Shown here piece by piece: positions 1-11,942 of a stretch of 37,635 nucleotides of DNA; position 1 is the stretch's first letter, and the number at the start of each line of letters is the position of its first letter. Source of the DNA: Campylobacterota bacterium (GTDB lineage: Bacteria; Campylobacterota; Campylobacteria; Campylobacterales; JAJVLF01); assembly GCA_029255845.1 (NCBI GenBank), contig JAJVLF010000016.1:1-37635 (forward strand), written 5' to 3'. The notes beneath the pieces were generated by a model. That model searched no databases. It saw only the letters and a program-made list of their open reading frames with translations, and had not been told where the DNA came from. The translations under genes were made by a program, and so were the position numbers.

Positions 1-1
1 A

Positions 2-70
2 AGGAAGTGAAAGAGTGGTTTTTTGCTTCGTTTTCTAACAAGATTTAAGCAATCTTGCATAAAAAAATGA
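2..70. repeat. Left arm of window-flanking inverted repeat (partner 36983-37051); contains an internal imperfect hairpin caagatt/aatcttg
   Basis: Reverse complement of 36983-37051 matches 2-70 with about 2 mismatches over 69 bp (aggaagtgaaagagtggttttttgcttcgttttct...cttgcataaaaaaatga). Confidence 0.93.
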
Positions 71-73
71 TGA

Positions 74-89
74 TATGCATTTATGCATA
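74..89. repeat. Short palindrome tatgcat-tt-atgcata
   Basis: 7-bp perfect stem with 2-nt spacer read directly. Confidence 0.6.
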
Positions 90-162
90 CAAATGCTTGC
101 GAATAAAAATCTTAGTTCCATAGATGAAATTATAGGCTTAGCTTACTTATGATTAAGATAGA

Positions 163-192
163 GCATTCCACCTCAGAAGAGGCTGAAACGAG
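163..192 (+). repeat. REP-like palindromic element GCATTC-hairpin-GAAACGAG
   Basis: gcattccacctcagaagaggctgaaacgag: stem cctc/gagg around agaa, outer ttc/gaa with an internal mismatch; same frame (GCATTC...ACGAG) as 37542-37569. Confidence 0.5.
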
Positions 193-207
193 TGAAGATA
201 AATTATA

Positions 208-3200
208 TTATTTAAACTTTCTACTAACAGAAATATACAAAATAGGCAAATAAGTAAGATTTAACACAGTTCCCCAAAATAATCCAAAACCTAAGGATAT
301 AGTAAGAGGTTGAAATAATATGGCTTGTCCGTAAGGGAAAAATATCAATATTGAGAAGCCTATTAAGGTTGTAATGCTTGTTAGTAGTATGGGTCTTAGT
401 CTTAGTTTAGCTTGGTGGAAGACTTCTTCTATGTTTGTGGCTCTTTTTATGAACTCCATCATTATTATTCCGTCATTTATTACTACTCCACTTAAGCCTA
501 ATACTCCGATGGCAGAAAGCATTGAGAGTTTTACTCCCATTATTAGATGTCCTGCTATTACTCCTAATAGAGAAAAGGGGATTATTGATAGGACTATAAA
601 TGTTTGCTTGAAAGAATTAAACATATATAGCATTGATATTAGGATTAAGGTGAATGCTACTAAGACGGCGAATTTCATATCTCTTACTAGTTCTTGATTT
701 TTTTCTTTTTCACCTTTTAGGATTACTTTTATGCCTTTTTCTTTTATTTCTTCTAAATCTTTTTTGTATTTTTCTAGCACCTCAGATGCTGTGCTTTTAT
801 CGGAATCGACATTTGCATATAGATAGAAAATTCTTTCGCCTTTTGTTTTTATTATTTCTTCAAATGATTGGATGGTTTTAAAATTAACTACATCTTTTAG
901 ATTGACCATTCTCCCATCGTTTAATGGTATGTTTTGATACTTTAGGCTATCTAAGTTATTTTTAGCCATACTTTGAATTCTTACATCTAAAATGTCATTT
1001 TTTTCAAAAACTAGATTAACTTTTTTCGCTAGGTAGTAATTAGATAAAAATCTACCTATATCTGCCTCAGTTAAGCCTAAAGACTCTCCATAGGAATTTA
1101 AAGATATTTTAAGTTCATCAATCCCCATACTAGAGCTTATAAATGAGCTTCTTATTAAGTCATCGTTTTTCATTTTAGCATTTAAGGCATTTAATGTTTC
1201 TAGCATTATAGAGTTATCATTGGATGATAGTCCTATTTGTATGTCGCTTCTCACAGGTCCTGCTCTGTTTTGCACTATGTCTATGTATTCTAAATTGTAT
1301 TTGTTTTTGTAATCTTGTTTTTCTATGTATTTTTTAACTATTTTTGATAGCTTCCTTGAGCTAATGCTTCTTTTTCTTTCTCTGCTTGTTTCAAATAGAT
1401 TTAAACTAGGAATTATGTATAAATTTACAAAATCATCAGGTATTAAATCGTGAAGATTTATCTGGATATATATAGAATTTGGGCTTTGTTTTCTGCTTCT
1501 TGAGTTTGTTATTCTAAAACCAGCTGTTGAGTTTATCGTAGATATTCCCCATTTTTCTTTGTTTTTCATTATATCTTTTTCTATTTCTCTCATTATCTCA
1601 AATGATTCTTCTAGTTTCATATTTTTATTTGCTTTAATGCTTATATTTATATTCGATGAATCAAATTTAGGGAATAATTGAAAAGAAGTTTGCTTTAGCA
1701 TTAGCACCATTATAATGGGAGTAATGAAAATAGTAAAAATTAAAAATAACTTCTTTTTAGAAAATAAAAATCTCATCATCTTCAAATAAATCTCATTTGC
1801 CTTATTCCAAGAAAGACTCTTGCTTTTTGATGATAATATATGCTTTGAATGTAAAGGTAAAAACAAAAACACTTCCAATAAAGAAGCCAAAATAGTCATA
1901 GATACAGCGATAGGTATAAGCTGAATAAATTTACCCATAGTCCCTGATATCATCAAAGACGGCAAAAAAGCAAATATAGTAGTTATAGAGGCGACAGTGA
2001 TTGGTTTAATTAGCTCACTAACCCCATCTATAGCAGACTGTGTGGCGGATTTACCCTCTTCTATATATCTCTGTATATTCTCACTAATCACAATAGCATC
2101 ATCCACTATAATGCCCGTGGCTATCAAAAGACCGATTAAAGATATGAGATTAATAGAAAAATCAAATATATAAAAATATATTATAGTAAATAAAAATGCA
2201 ATAGGAATACCTAAAGTAATAATAATAGCCATTCTTATATTAATAAGCAAACTCATAGCCACAAAAAGCAATATGATACCTAAAGCTATACTAGAAGTAA
2301 CCATATTTAATCTTTGGGTTATTATGATAGACCTATCACTATATACCTCGTAATTAAGGTTTTCATTGGTGTTTTTTGATAGAGTTCTCTTGACTTCTTC
2401 TACTATATTCATAGCATTTGTATTTTCAGCTTGTACTATATTAATGCTTAGAGATGGTTTTAGATTATAGGTAAAAAGTCTTGACTTATCATTATGTCTT
2501 TTTTTTACTTCAGCCACATCTAGTAATCTAAATGTTTTATTTTGAATGTGGATTAATGTATTCGCAAAATCTTCTAAGTTTTTTTTGCCATTAGCAGTCG
2601 AAATATATACTTGCTTTCTATCTTCTATCTTGCCTATGGGGAAAATATAAGAAAGCTTTGAAATAGCAGAAAATAAACTATTATGAGATATATTTAAAGC
2701 CTCTATTTTTTTCTCATCTATATTTATTTCATAAAAAAACTCACTATCGCCTACTATATTTGCTTGGGCAATCCCTTTTATAGTAAGAAGTTTTTCTTGT
2801 AGCTTTTTGCTAGCTACTACTAAGTCTTCAGGACTAAGAATTTGTGAAGTAATAGCTACACTAATTAGGTTTTTAGAAAAAATAGCTGTCTTTATGATAG
2901 GGTCATTCATATCACTAGGAAAAGTAGGTTTTGCTAGATTAACCCCATCTTTAATGTCTTCTAAAACCCTATCTTTATCAGCATTTTTCTTAAGGTCTGC
3001 TCGTATAAGAAATCTTCCCGAAGTGATAGAGCTTGAAAGCTCCTTAATGCCATTAATATTTTTTATCTTATCTTCAATATTAGAAGCGATAGATAAATCT
3101 ATCATATCTATAGAAGCACCGCTATATCCACCACTAATAGTAATAGTATCAAGCTCAAAACTAGGAAAAATCTCTTTTGAAATCTTAAAACTAGAATACA

Positions 3201-3279
3201 GTCCTATGAGAATTAAAAGCAAAAATATACTATGATTTATCCTAGAATGATGAATAAAAAATAATATAGCTTTATGCAT
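208..3279 (-). CDS. RND-superfamily (AcrB/MMPL-like) efflux transporter
   Basis: 1023-aa ORF with two large periplasmic loops and two clusters of TM helices; motifs such as GIIVDDAIVISENIQRY and GVVINDGIIMMEFIKRA typical of AcrB-type pumps. Confidence 0.93.
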   Translation of the reverse strand: MHKAILFFIHHSRINHSIFLLLILIGLYSSFKISKEIFPSFELDTITISGGYSGASIDMIDLSIASNIEDKIKNINGIKELSSSITSGRFLIRADLKKNADKDRVLEDIKDGVNLAKPTFPSDMNDPIIKTAIFSKNLISVAITSQILSPEDLVVASKKLQEKLLTIKGIAQANIVGDSEFFYEINIDEKKIEALNISHNSLFSAISKLSYIFPIGKIEDRKQVYISTANGKKNLEDFANTLIHIQNKTFRLLDVAEVKKRHNDKSRLFTYNLKPSLSINIVQAENTNAMNIVEEVKRTLSKNTNENLNYEVYSDRSIIITQRLNMVTSSIALGIILLFVAMSLLINIRMAIIITLGIPIAFLFTIIYFYIFDFSINLISLIGLLIATGIIVDDAIVISENIQRYIEEGKSATQSAIDGVSELIKPITVASITTIFAFLPSLMISGTMGKFIQLIPIAVSMTILASLLEVFLFLPLHSKHILSSKSKSLSWNKANEIYLKMMRFLFSKKKLFLIFTIFITPIIMVLMLKQTSFQLFPKFDSSNINISIKANKNMKLEESFEIMREIEKDIMKNKEKWGISTINSTAGFRITNSRSRKQSPNSIYIQINLHDLIPDDFVNLYIIPSLNLFETSRERKRSISSRKLSKIVKKYIEKQDYKNKYNLEYIDIVQNRAGPVRSDIQIGLSSNDNSIMLETLNALNAKMKNDDLIRSSFISSSMGIDELKISLNSYGESLGLTEADIGRFLSNYYLAKKVNLVFEKNDILDVRIQSMAKNNLDSLKYQNIPLNDGRMVNLKDVVNFKTIQSFEEIIKTKGERIFYLYANVDSDKSTASEVLEKYKKDLEEIKEKGIKVILKGEKEKNQELVRDMKFAVLVAFTLILISMLYMFNSFKQTFIVLSIIPFSLLGVIAGHLIMGVKLSMLSAIGVLGLSGVVINDGIIMMEFIKRATNIEEVFHQAKLRLRPILLTSITTLIGFSILIFFPYGQAILFQPLTISLGFGLFWGTVLNLTYLPILYISVSRKFK

Positions 3280-3396
3280 TTATCTATTTCTACCTAAAAC
3301 CTTAACAACAATAAGAACACTCAAAGAGCCTACAATAAGCCCCATCACACTCCAAAGAACGATGATATTATCAATCTCACTAGATAAATCAAACAT
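3280..3396 (-). CDS. Small single-TM protein (38 aa, MFDLSSEIDNIIVLWSVMGLIVGSLSVLIVVKVLGRNR)
   Basis: ATG overlaps the ileS stop (aATGttTGA) and its TAA is immediately followed by the ATG of the RND gene; one clear hydrophobic segment. The 86-aa version in the ORF track runs into ileS out of frame and is probably over-extended. Confidence 0.55.
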   Translation of the reverse strand: MFDLSSEIDNIIVLWSVMGLIVGSLSVLIVVKVLGRNR

Positions 3397-6121
3397 TAAT
3401 AACCTTCTCACATCTCTCACATAAGCTGTCTTCTTTGGAAGCATTAAATTTCCAACATCTAGGACATTTTGAGCCACTTGCTTTATATATAGTAAATTTA
3501 GAGCCATTAACCTCAAATGTATTAATTTCTTTTTCTTCACTCTCTTTAACTAGATTAGATATTAAAAATAAATCTTCTTTATCTTCTTTATCTATGGACT
3601 TAAACAAATCAGGCTCAATTTTTAAATCTAATTCTAAAGTGCTTTTAATACTCTTATCTTTTTTCATCACATCTACTAATTCAGAGAATTTACTTCTAGC
3701 TTCAATTATATCTTTCGTGCTTAATTCACTCTCTATTTCTTTTAATTTAAAATGCTTACAATCAAAAATATCATTATTATTTTCTTTGATGGTAGAGCTA
3801 GCATTAGCTAAAATCTCATCCATAGTATAGGTCAAAATAGGAGCCAATAAATAAATCATAGACTTAGTGATGATAGACATAGCACTCATAGAGCTTAGTC
3901 TATTAAGACTATTTTTCTCATCACAATACAATCTATCTTTAGTTACATCAAGATATAAACCACTTAAATCATTAACTAGAAAATTATTTATTTTATTAAG
4001 CCCCTTAGCAAAGTCATAATTATCAAATGCCAAAGAAACCTCTTTAAAAGTTTGAGCAGATAATGATAAAAACCATTTATCAAATGTCTTCATATCATCA
4101 AAAGAAGAAATTTTCTCCAAATCATTCGTATTCGCTAATAAAAACCTAAATGTATTTCTAAGTTTTCTATATTGCTCTGCTATTTGCTTAACAATCTCAT
4201 TTGATATTCTTTGATCATTTTGATAATCACTCATAGCAACCCAAAGCCTTAGCACCTCACTACCAAACTCTTTACTTATTTTATCAGGGTCAATCACATT
4301 TCCCTCAGATTTACTCATTTTCCTACCCTTAGCATCCATAGTAAATCCGTGAGTAATCACATTTTTATAAGGAGCTATCTCTCTACTAGCAGAGCTAACC
4401 AATAAAGAGCTTTGAAACCACCCTCTGTGCTGGTCGCTTCCCTCTAAATACAAATCAGCAGGAAAATTACCCGCATCATATTCTCTTGATTCTAAAACAG
4501 CCGACCAAGTAGAGCCACTATCAAACCAAACATCTAAAATATCATTAACTTTCTCTAGCTGATCAGGCTTATGCGAACACCCTGGATATAAAAGCTCTTT
4601 AATCTCCATATCATACCAAGCATCTGCCCCGTGCATATCAAATATCATAGCCACATAATTTAAAACTTTCTCATCCAAAATAAGCTCTTTAGTAGCCTTA
4701 ACTCTAAAAAATGCAATAGGAACTCCCCATTCTCTCTGTCTTGAAATACACCAATCAGGTCTCCTTTCAAGCATAGATAAAAGCCTATTTTTCCCTGTTT
4801 GAGGATAAAATTTAACATTATCCAAATTACCAATAATCTTTTCTCTCAAAGTAGAGCCATCCTCAGCATAAGGCTTATCTAATGCAATAAAAAACTGCTT
4901 AGTAGCTCTAAAAATGATAGGCTTCTTAGTCCTCCAGCAATGAGGATAAGAATGAGTGAATTTATTATCAGAAATCAAAGCTTCACCTAAGTCCTCTAGC
5001 ACATCTTCATTACAAGTAAGCACATTTCTACCTAAGTATTTTTCTGTATCTTTAAAAAGATTATATTTATTAATATCCTCATCATAGCACCCTCTATCAT
5101 CAACAGGAACTATTACTTGCACATCATAACTCAAACAAATCCTATAATCATCTTCTCCGTGTCCTGGTGCATTATGAACAGCCCCCGTTCCATCTTCAAT
5201 GCTTACAAAATCATCAAGCATAATAAGAGAATCTCTACCATTTAAAGGATTAATAGCCTTAGTCTTTTCTAATTTTTCAGCAAGAATAGTTTCACCAATA
5301 TCCCCTTTAACTATCCCATCTTTTTTTAATTTATCAAACAACTCTCTAGCCACAATAAACCCATCAGTAGTAGAAATATATTCAATCTTCTCACTTAAAA
5401 CAATTCCTTGATTAGCAGGTAATGTCCAAGGAGTAGTAGTCCAAATAATAATACTCTCATCTCTATCTTGCAATTTAAAAGCCACATAAATAGAATGTGA
5501 CTCTTTATCTTTGTATTCAATCTCAGCCTCAGCCAAAGCAGTCTTAGCAGCCCAAGACCAATGAACTGGTTTGCTTCTTTCTACTAGCAACCCCTTACTA
5601 GCAATCCTACAAAGCTCTCTGTATATATTAGCCTCAAATTTTTTCTCTAATGTAAGATAAGGTTGATTAAAATCAGCAATAACCCCCACATTCTTAAAGC
5701 CTTGCTTTTGAATCTCAATAAACTTCAAAGCATGCTCCCTACAAAGCCCACGAAACTTAGACTTAGCCATTTCCTTTTTTTTAGCTCCACCAACTTTCTT
5801 CTCAACTTGATGCTCGATAGGAAGCCCATGACAATCCCACCCAGCAGTAAAATAAACCTTTTTACCTAAAAAATAATGATACTTAACAATAATATCCTTA
5901 ATAACCTTATTAAGCACATGCCCAATATGAATAGGTCCATTAGCATAAGGAGGACCATCGTGAAAAGTAAAACTCTCACTAGCCTCCTCTCTATTGGCTT
6001 TCATCTTCTCATAAACATTTTCATCATCCCATTGCTTATATTTTTTGGGTTCATTTTGAGGTAAGTTCCCTCTCATAGGGAATGAGGTTTTTGGTAATAA
6101 TAGAGTATCTTTATAATCCAT
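3389..6121 (-). CDS. ileS: Isoleucyl-tRNA synthetase
   Basis: 910 aa; HIGH-type motif (GPIHIGHVLNK), KMSKSEGN motif, C-terminal zinc-binding CPRCW...CERC. Confidence 0.98.
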   Translation of the reverse strand: MDYKDTLLLPKTSFPMRGNLPQNEPKKYKQWDDENVYEKMKANREEASESFTFHDGPPYANGPIHIGHVLNKVIKDIIVKYHYFLGKKVYFTAGWDCHGLPIEHQVEKKVGGAKKKEMAKSKFRGLCREHALKFIEIQKQGFKNVGVIADFNQPYLTLEKKFEANIYRELCRIASKGLLVERSKPVHWSWAAKTALAEAEIEYKDKESHSIYVAFKLQDRDESIIIWTTTPWTLPANQGIVLSEKIEYISTTDGFIVARELFDKLKKDGIVKGDIGETILAEKLEKTKAINPLNGRDSLIMLDDFVSIEDGTGAVHNAPGHGEDDYRICLSYDVQVIVPVDDRGCYDEDINKYNLFKDTEKYLGRNVLTCNEDVLEDLGEALISDNKFTHSYPHCWRTKKPIIFRATKQFFIALDKPYAEDGSTLREKIIGNLDNVKFYPQTGKNRLLSMLERRPDWCISRQREWGVPIAFFRVKATKELILDEKVLNYVAMIFDMHGADAWYDMEIKELLYPGCSHKPDQLEKVNDILDVWFDSGSTWSAVLESREYDAGNFPADLYLEGSDQHRGWFQSSLLVSSASREIAPYKNVITHGFTMDAKGRKMSKSEGNVIDPDKISKEFGSEVLRLWVAMSDYQNDQRISNEIVKQIAEQYRKLRNTFRFLLANTNDLEKISSFDDMKTFDKWFLSLSAQTFKEVSLAFDNYDFAKGLNKINNFLVNDLSGLYLDVTKDRLYCDEKNSLNRLSSMSAMSIITKSMIYLLAPILTYTMDEILANASSTIKENNNDIFDCKHFKLKEIESELSTKDIIEARSKFSELVDVMKKDKSIKSTLELDLKIEPDLFKSIDKEDKEDLFLISNLVKESEEKEINTFEVNGSKFTIYKASGSKCPRCWKFNASKEDSLCERCEKVINV

Positions 6122-6205
6122 TTGTTTCCTTGATGTTGTTATTTAGTGGGAATTATACAATAATATTATGAGAGTAGAAAAATAAAAATATATTTTTAGA
6201 AATGC

Positions 6206-7360
6206 TTATAAATAGAAATGTTTATATATCTCAATAATACTAATTTGTTTTTTCAATTTAAAAATATCACTTTCAATATCTTTAGTTTTTTTAGTATTTA
6301 AGATAACTATTACATCTTCTTTGGTTCTTATTCCATTTTTATGTAAGTCTTGTATTTTTTTTACTAAAGTATTATATTTATTAGATGATTGTTTGCTAAG
6401 CTTTATTTTTTTATCATAAATTTTTATTTGCCTAATGCTTTTATTATAAAAATTTTCTTCTTCTTTCTTTGATTGATTATATTGTAATTTTTGCAATAAA
6501 GCATTTATTTTTGATTGTTCTATATCTATAAATGTGGAAAAAATATCTACATTTGTAGAAGCCTCTAATGATATAGAATGACTACTACTTTCTTTTTTCC
6601 CATTATCTATATTGCCGTATTGCACATTTAGGCTTATTTTAGGCAGATATTTAGCTTTTGTTACGGATATATTTTTATTTAATATAGAGATTTTATTTTT
6701 TGCATTATGGATATTATTGTTTTTTATAAAGTCTTCTAATAAAGGCAATGCAAGATGTGGAATTTTTATTGATTTATAGTCTTTATCTGATAAATTATGA
6801 AACTTACTTAATATATTTTCTTTATTTAGCTTCAAATCATTAATTCTATTTTCTACATTATTTGCAGAGATTAGAGCATTGTCAAGCTCACTTATATCGA
6901 TAATCCCTTTTAAATATTTCTCTTGTTTTAGATTTTTTGTAATTTTAGAGTTTTCTAAAAGTTTTTCTTGTTTTAATATATCTAAATTAATTTTTCTTAA
7001 TTCTAAAACTAAAGAATACACATTATAAATTAAATTTCTTTTATTAGTTTCTATATCCAAGTAGGCAGATTTATGATTAATTTTCGCTATATCTATCCCT
7101 CTCCATATATTTCCTGATTTGAATATATCTTGATTGAAGCTAAGACCATAGCTTGCAATATCTGATGTCAGCTCGTCTTGAGTATTAGAAGAATTTCTAA
7201 TATATACTTTAATAGGTCTTATGACAGAGTAGATACTTTTATCTTTACTTGAATCTACTTGTTGTTTTCTAGCTTTAAAGATATTATTATATTTTTTGGA
7301 TAAAAGATTATCCCCATTAAGATATAAAAAAGAAATTATTAAAAAAAATACTCTAATCAC
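6206..7360 (-). CDS. TolC-family outer membrane efflux-like protein
   Basis: 384 aa with N-terminal hydrophobic segment, long coiled-coil helices and duplicated layout typical of OEP/TolC proteins. Confidence 0.7.
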   Translation of the reverse strand: MIRVFFLIISFLYLNGDNLLSKKYNNIFKARKQQVDSSKDKSIYSVIRPIKVYIRNSSNTQDELTSDIASYGLSFNQDIFKSGNIWRGIDIAKINHKSAYLDIETNKRNLIYNVYSLVLELRKINLDILKQEKLLENSKITKNLKQEKYLKGIIDISELDNALISANNVENRINDLKLNKENILSKFHNLSDKDYKSIKIPHLALPLLEDFIKNNNIHNAKNKISILNKNISVTKAKYLPKISLNVQYGNIDNGKKESSSHSISLEASTNVDIFSTFIDIEQSKINALLQKLQYNQSKKEEENFYNKSIRQIKIYDKKIKLSKQSSNKYNTLVKKIQDLHKNGIRTKEDVIVILNTKKTKDIESDIFKLKKQISIIEIYKHFYL

Positions 7361-7373
7361 TTATTTGCCTTTT

Positions 7374-9049
<1,676 letters not shown>

Positions 9050-9901
9050 TTATTTACCTTTTTTCGTTATTTGTTCTATTAAATTATCTATATGTATAGC
9101 AAAACCTGATGATATTATATTGTCATCCTTATATACCCCACCATTTGCAAGAATGATATTATCACTAAAAAACCTAAAAAACACAGAAGAATAATAAGTC
9201 ATTTCTGGATAATAAAACACCTCTATCACGACTTTTTCATAATTAGTATTTTTGATAGTATCTTTTATCTTTTCTAGTTCAGCCCTCACATCTTCGCTAT
9301 AAGCACTCAAATCATCCAAATCATCAACAGTATGGATATTGCATAATAATTCAATTTCTTTTATATTACTATTAAATAATTCATTATAGTTTTTATTTTT
9401 AATATCCTCAATAGATATATCATATTTTGAACAAATAATATTAATTATATTAATATTAGATATTTGCAAAACATAATCATCATTATATTTACTAAAAATA
9501 TCAAGCATAGTATTAATCAAATAAGGCAAATCAGAAGAGCCAAGAAATTCAGCCCCCACTTTATAAGACTCATAAGAAGGATAAGAAAACTCCACTTGAG
9601 CATAATACCATTTTTTATTATCAGTATTTTTATTAACACGATGAGATATAAGCCTCAAAGCATCCAAAGTAGAGTCTTTTTTTAAAGCTAAATTAGTATT
9701 AGCTTCATCTGCTATTTTAATAATTTTATTCCTACTATCACTACATTGATACTGATAATAAGAAAAATTAGGAAGAACTATCTCCTTAAACCCAATCTTA
9801 AATAAAATATCACTAGCATAATTCTCTAACTCCCTCTTTAAAAGAGCATTATCCTCAAAATACAATCTACTACCATTAGGAATATCATGTTCTAAAATCA
9901 T
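9050..9901 (-). CDS. hisZ: ATP phosphoribosyltransferase regulatory subunit (HisZ-like, HisRS paralogue)
   Basis: 283 aa resembling the class II aaRS-like HisZ; adjacent to purA. Confidence 0.75.
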   Translation of the reverse strand: MILEHDIPNGSRLYFEDNALLKRELENYASDILFKIGFKEIVLPNFSYYQYQCSDSRNKIIKIADEANTNLALKKDSTLDALRLISHRVNKNTDNKKWYYAQVEFSYPSYESYKVGAEFLGSSDLPYLINTMLDIFSKYNDDYVLQISNINIINIICSKYDISIEDIKNKNYNELFNSNIKEIELLCNIHTVDDLDDLSAYSEDVRAELEKIKDTIKNTNYEKVVIEVFYYPEMTYYSSVFFRFFSDNIILANGGVYKDDNIISSGFAIHIDNLIEQITKKGK

Positions 9902-9976
9902 TACGACCTTTGCTTGCTTTTGAGTTATTATATCAAATGTTTTTTAAGGAATTAGAAAAATGTAATAAAGGAAGGC

Positions 9977-11005
9977 TTAATATTTAAGTATATATCTCTT
10001 AAATGACTTATAAACCTCATCGCATTCTTTCATAATTTCATCACTAAGTTTAAAATCCATAGCCAGCAATGAATCATCTAATTGCCTTACAGATGTAGCT
10101 CCTATAATACTTGAAGCCACAAAATCAAATTGCAATGTCCATGCTATGGATAATGTGATTATGTTTATATTATGTTTTTTAGCTATTTCCATATATTGCT
10201 TTGTGGCACTTAGGCTATTTTTATTTAAAAATTTAATTCCAAATTTTCTTACTTTTTCGTTGGTGCTTTTTAAATATGAGGCATATCTTGCATTGTCTGG
10301 GTAGTCCGTTTCTGATTTGTATTTACCACTTAATATTCCTCCTGCTAATGGGGAGTATGGGAGTAGAGATACTTTTTCTTTTTCGCATACTTCTTTTATG
10401 CTTTCTATAAAGCTTTGCTCTAATAAGGAGAAATTGTTTTGTATTGATTCAAATCTTGGGTATTTATTGTGTTTTGCTTCGATGTTTGCTTTTGTTAAAC
10501 CGTAGGCTGTGTCATTTGATGTGCCTATGTATCTTATTTTGCCTTCTCTTACTAAATCTTCAAATGCTCTTAATGATTCTTCTATTGGGACTAATTGATC
10601 TGGCCAATGGACTTGATATAAATCTAAATAATCTGTTTTTAATCTTTTTAAGCTTCCTTCAAATGCTGTTTTTATGTGAAATGAATCTATGGCTGTTAAT
10701 CCGTATCTGCTAGGAGGAACAAACCATCCATTGGCTGCTCCTGCTACTTTTGAGGCTATTATTAGGCTTTCTCTTGGTTTTGTTTTCATCCAATCGCCTA
10801 CTATTTCTTCGGTTAAGCCCATATATTTGTTGCTTGGTGGGACGGGGTATATTTCGGCTGTGTCGTAAAAATTAATGCCTTTATCATATACATAATCTAA
10901 TATTTCAAATGCTTCTTGTTTATTGTTGTATGAGCCAAAAGTCATTGTTCCCATACATATTGGCGAGACTCTTAAGCCACTTGTTCCTATATATCTATGT
11001 TTCAT
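9977..11005 (-). CDS. Aldo/keto reductase
   Basis: 342 aa; GINFYDTAEIYP, LDLYQVHWPD, IRYIGTSN motifs. Confidence 0.95.
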   Translation of the reverse strand: MKHRYIGTSGLRVSPICMGTMTFGSYNNKQEAFEILDYVYDKGINFYDTAEIYPVPPSNKYMGLTEEIVGDWMKTKPRESLIIASKVAGAANGWFVPPSRYGLTAIDSFHIKTAFEGSLKRLKTDYLDLYQVHWPDQLVPIEESLRAFEDLVREGKIRYIGTSNDTAYGLTKANIEAKHNKYPRFESIQNNFSLLEQSFIESIKEVCEKEKVSLLPYSPLAGGILSGKYKSETDYPDNARYASYLKSTNEKVRKFGIKFLNKNSLSATKQYMEIAKKHNINIITLSIAWTLQFDFVASSIIGATSVRQLDDSLLAMDFKLSDEIMKECDEVYKSFKRYILKY

Positions 11006-11942
11006 TTATTGCCTTTAGGGAACCTCTATTGAAAACTTGATAACTTGCACAATGCAAACCACCATTTTGTCTTATTAAATATCTTGAATCTATTTGGATG
11101 ATTTTCTTATTTTTAAATACATTTTTAAATATTTCTAATGCTTCCATATCAAATGAGCAATAAAATTTAGGGACTAATATTATTTTGTTTAATTGAATAA
11201 AGTTTAAATAACTTGCTGGTAGTATTTTATTTAAAAAGTATTTTTTAGTCATCGGTAAGCCTATTATTTGAGATATTTTTTCATCTTTAGCGAATTTTAA
11301 AAGCTCGTCTTTCATGCATTTTAAATGCTTATTGTTTTTCATATATAGGATTATATCTTTATTTGCAAATCTTATCAAGTTATCAATATGTCCATCTGTG
11401 TCATCTCCTTTTAGATGGACTTGATTGAATAAGTATAGATTATTGATATTTAAAATATGCTTTAATTTATTTTTTATTTCACTCTCTTTTATATTATTTC
11501 TATTTAAAAAAAAAGTGTCTTTCATTCCAATTGCTATTTTTCCATTGGTTTCTATAGCTCCACCCTCTAGGGTGATATTATTTTTTTTAGATTTTATAAA
11601 GAGCTTTTTAGCGAGAGCATTATCTTTTTTATAGGGATATTTTTTGCCCCATCCATTGAATGAGAAATTAATATTTTTTTTATTTGTCTGGATAGGCATA
11701 ATATCTCTAGCCCATATATCATCATAGTCTTGATAACTTATTTTTATATTTTTATATTTTGAATACTTTTTTGTAAGAGAGTTTTTTTCTTTAGAGATTA
11801 GCCATATTTTTTGATGTTTTATGCTTTTTGAAATTATATCATTATATGTTTTGATAATTTTATTGTAGTATCCTTTAAAAGGAGAATGAATACTAGGAAT
11901 AATTAAAAGTAAATAATCTTGTTTAAACCAATCAGGCTTCAT
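10995..11942 (-). CDS. Agmatine deiminase / peptidylarginine deiminase family protein
   Basis: 315 aa; DDIWARDIMPIQ, GDDTDGHIDNLIRF, C-terminal GGLHCASYQ catalytic Cys motif. Confidence 0.9.
   Translation of the reverse strand: MKPDWFKQDYLLLIIPSIHSPFKGYYNKIIKTYNDIISKSIKHQKIWLISKEKNSLTKKYSKYKNIKISYQDYDDIWARDIMPIQTNKKNINFSFNGWGKKYPYKKDNALAKKLFIKSKKNNITLEGGAIETNGKIAIGMKDTFFLNRNNIKESEIKNKLKHILNINNLYLFNQVHLKGDDTDGHIDNLIRFANKDIILYMKNNKHLKCMKDELLKFAKDEKISQIIGLPMTKKYFLNKILPASYLNFIQLNKIILVPKFYCSFDMEALEIFKNVFKNKKIIQIDSRYLIRQNGGLHCASYQVFNRGSLKAINET

Noticed and set aside
374-881. Plus-strand ORFs of 107 and 75 aa opposite the RND gene
   Set aside because: Antisense shadows of a well-supported RND coding sequence; low-complexity translations, no motif.
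2807-3235. 142-aa plus-strand ORF
   Set aside because: Antisense to the RND N-terminal region; no recognisable domain.
3397-3540. N-terminal extension of the 86-aa ORF 3280-3540
   Set aside because: Runs out of frame through the ileS C-terminal zinc-finger coding region; only the 38-aa C-terminal part is plausible.
3435-3830. 131-aa plus-strand ORF opposite ileS
   Set aside because: Antisense shadow of the ileS 3' end; Ser/Leu-rich translation typical of reverse reading of AT-rich genes.
10317-10713. Plus-strand ORFs of 62 and 89 aa
   Set aside because: Antisense to the aldo/keto reductase; no supporting signal.
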